Below are positions 40,533 through 40,826 of a stretch of DNA of 40,826 bases, in pieces. The notes under the pieces were generated by a model. It ran no database searches, was not told the origin of the DNA, and worked only from the letters and a program-made list of their open reading frames with translations. Positions within the stretch are counted from its first letter, which is position 1. Each line of letters opens with the position of its first letter. Source of the stretch: an uncultured bacterium (GTDB taxonomy: Bacteria > Verrucomicrobiota > Kiritimatiellia > RFP12 > UBA1067); the NCBI GenBank assembly GCA_902776615.1, contig CACYQU010000013.1, positions 1 through 40,826 on the forward strand. Direction: 5' to 3'. A program made the translations under genes and the position numbers.

Positions 40533-40826
40533 CTACTCGATCCTGATCGATACCGAGCCGACCTTCTTGATTGTCGCAGTGCCGAAACCAATGCCATTGA
40601 GCAGGAAGCCTGTCACATTGACCGTCGTCGCCTTAAGCTTGCCTTTGTTCTCGGCGTAGACCTTGAACGAGCCCTTGAATGTGCCGTCCAACGACTTGTA
40701 CGTGAGCTTAAGGCCGGACGGATTCTCGCCCGCCTTCGAGACGTCGATGACGCCCTTCTTCATCGTGATTCTGCCGACCTTGGGCAAAGTCCACTTCGTC
40801 CCCTTCTTCGTCACTGGCACGCCGTT
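40533..40826 (-). CDS. C-terminal part of a large, probably exported protein (5' truncated)
   Basis: Open to the window edge, ending at TAG (40533-40535). The last 97 residues are rich in Lys, Gly, Thr and Val with alternating beta-strand-like stretches (GTKWTLPKVGRITMKKG, KATTVNVTGFLLNG), and end in SIRIE. The GTG at 40820 is internal, not a start. It resembles repeat modules of big surface proteins in this group, but no family is recognised. Confidence 0.6.
   Translation of the reverse strand, partial: NGVPVTKKGTKWTLPKVGRITMKKGVIDVSKAGENPSGLKLTYKSLDGTFKGSFKVYAENKGKLKATTVNVTGFLLNGIGFGTATIKKVGSVSIRIE

Noticed and set aside
1-40826. tRNA, rRNA or riboswitch genes
   Set aside because: No cloverleaf-type GGTTCGAAT motif, rRNA stretch or known aptamer pattern was noticed; a covariance-model scan was not possible here.

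Overview
The window (GC-rich, roughly 58-60% by eye) looks like chromosome from a Gram-negative, probably anaerobic bacterium of the PVC group, most likely Kiritimatiellota/Verrucomicrobiota. The clues are an LL-diaminopimelate aminotransferase (DapL) with DapF for cell-wall and lysine synthesis, a fused SecDF, a beta-barrel outer-membrane protein, several lipoproteins, an indolepyruvate oxidoreductase subunit, and a GH89/VIT/VWA giant protein. The phylum is an inference from gene content; no rRNA or tRNA gene was seen.

Layout. 1-311 is the 3' end of a large surface-type protein plus a tiny coupled ORF, closed by a perfect 34-bp palindrome. 414-8008 is a tight plus-strand operon: rseP (with a duplicated first membrane segment), ispG, an O-antigen-ligase-like protein, dapL, an orphan oligopeptide-binding protein and an RlmI-like methyltransferase. 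8016-12951 starts at a leaderless-type promoter: nnrD, a NamZ-like muramidase, an NFU protein, iorB, a PotD-like lipoprotein and an unrecognised protein. 13041-22257 holds secDF, a hairpin, prfB, a GT39-like membrane protein, a NERD protein, a C-terminal processing protease and dapF. 22271-23071 (minus) holds two small heat-shock proteins behind an exact sigma-54 consensus promoter. 23346-30105 holds a hotdog thioesterase, a membrane-anchored tandem AAA+ protein and a 1426-residue GH89-VIT-VWA-TPR-DUF2135 chimera. 30147-33691 holds an aminotransferase, a YdjY-domain protein and rarA. 33729-39762 (minus) is a nucleobase/solute-uptake cluster: NCS2 permease with an extra N-terminal domain, apt, outer-membrane protein, COG2236 phosphoribosyltransferase, family-3 binding lipoprotein, ABC permease and EamA exporter. 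39763-40532 has no gene and holds an inverted-repeat-bounded array of nine exact 23-bp palindromic units. The right edge is the 3' end of another large protein on the minus strand.

Transcription and translation. A recurrent extended -10 (TGGTATAAT) marks unit starts. At three genes it lies 6-8 nt before the ATG, predicting leaderless mRNA; at others a Shine-Dalgarno leader of about 27-32 nt follows. Many genes are coupled by ATGA, GTGA, TGATG or TAATG overlaps. The observations most worth a second look are the GH89-VIT-VWA chimera beside the tandem AAA+ protein, the 23-bp palindrome array, the sigma-54 promoter of the hsp20 pair, the rseP duplication and the N-terminal extension on the NCS2 permease.
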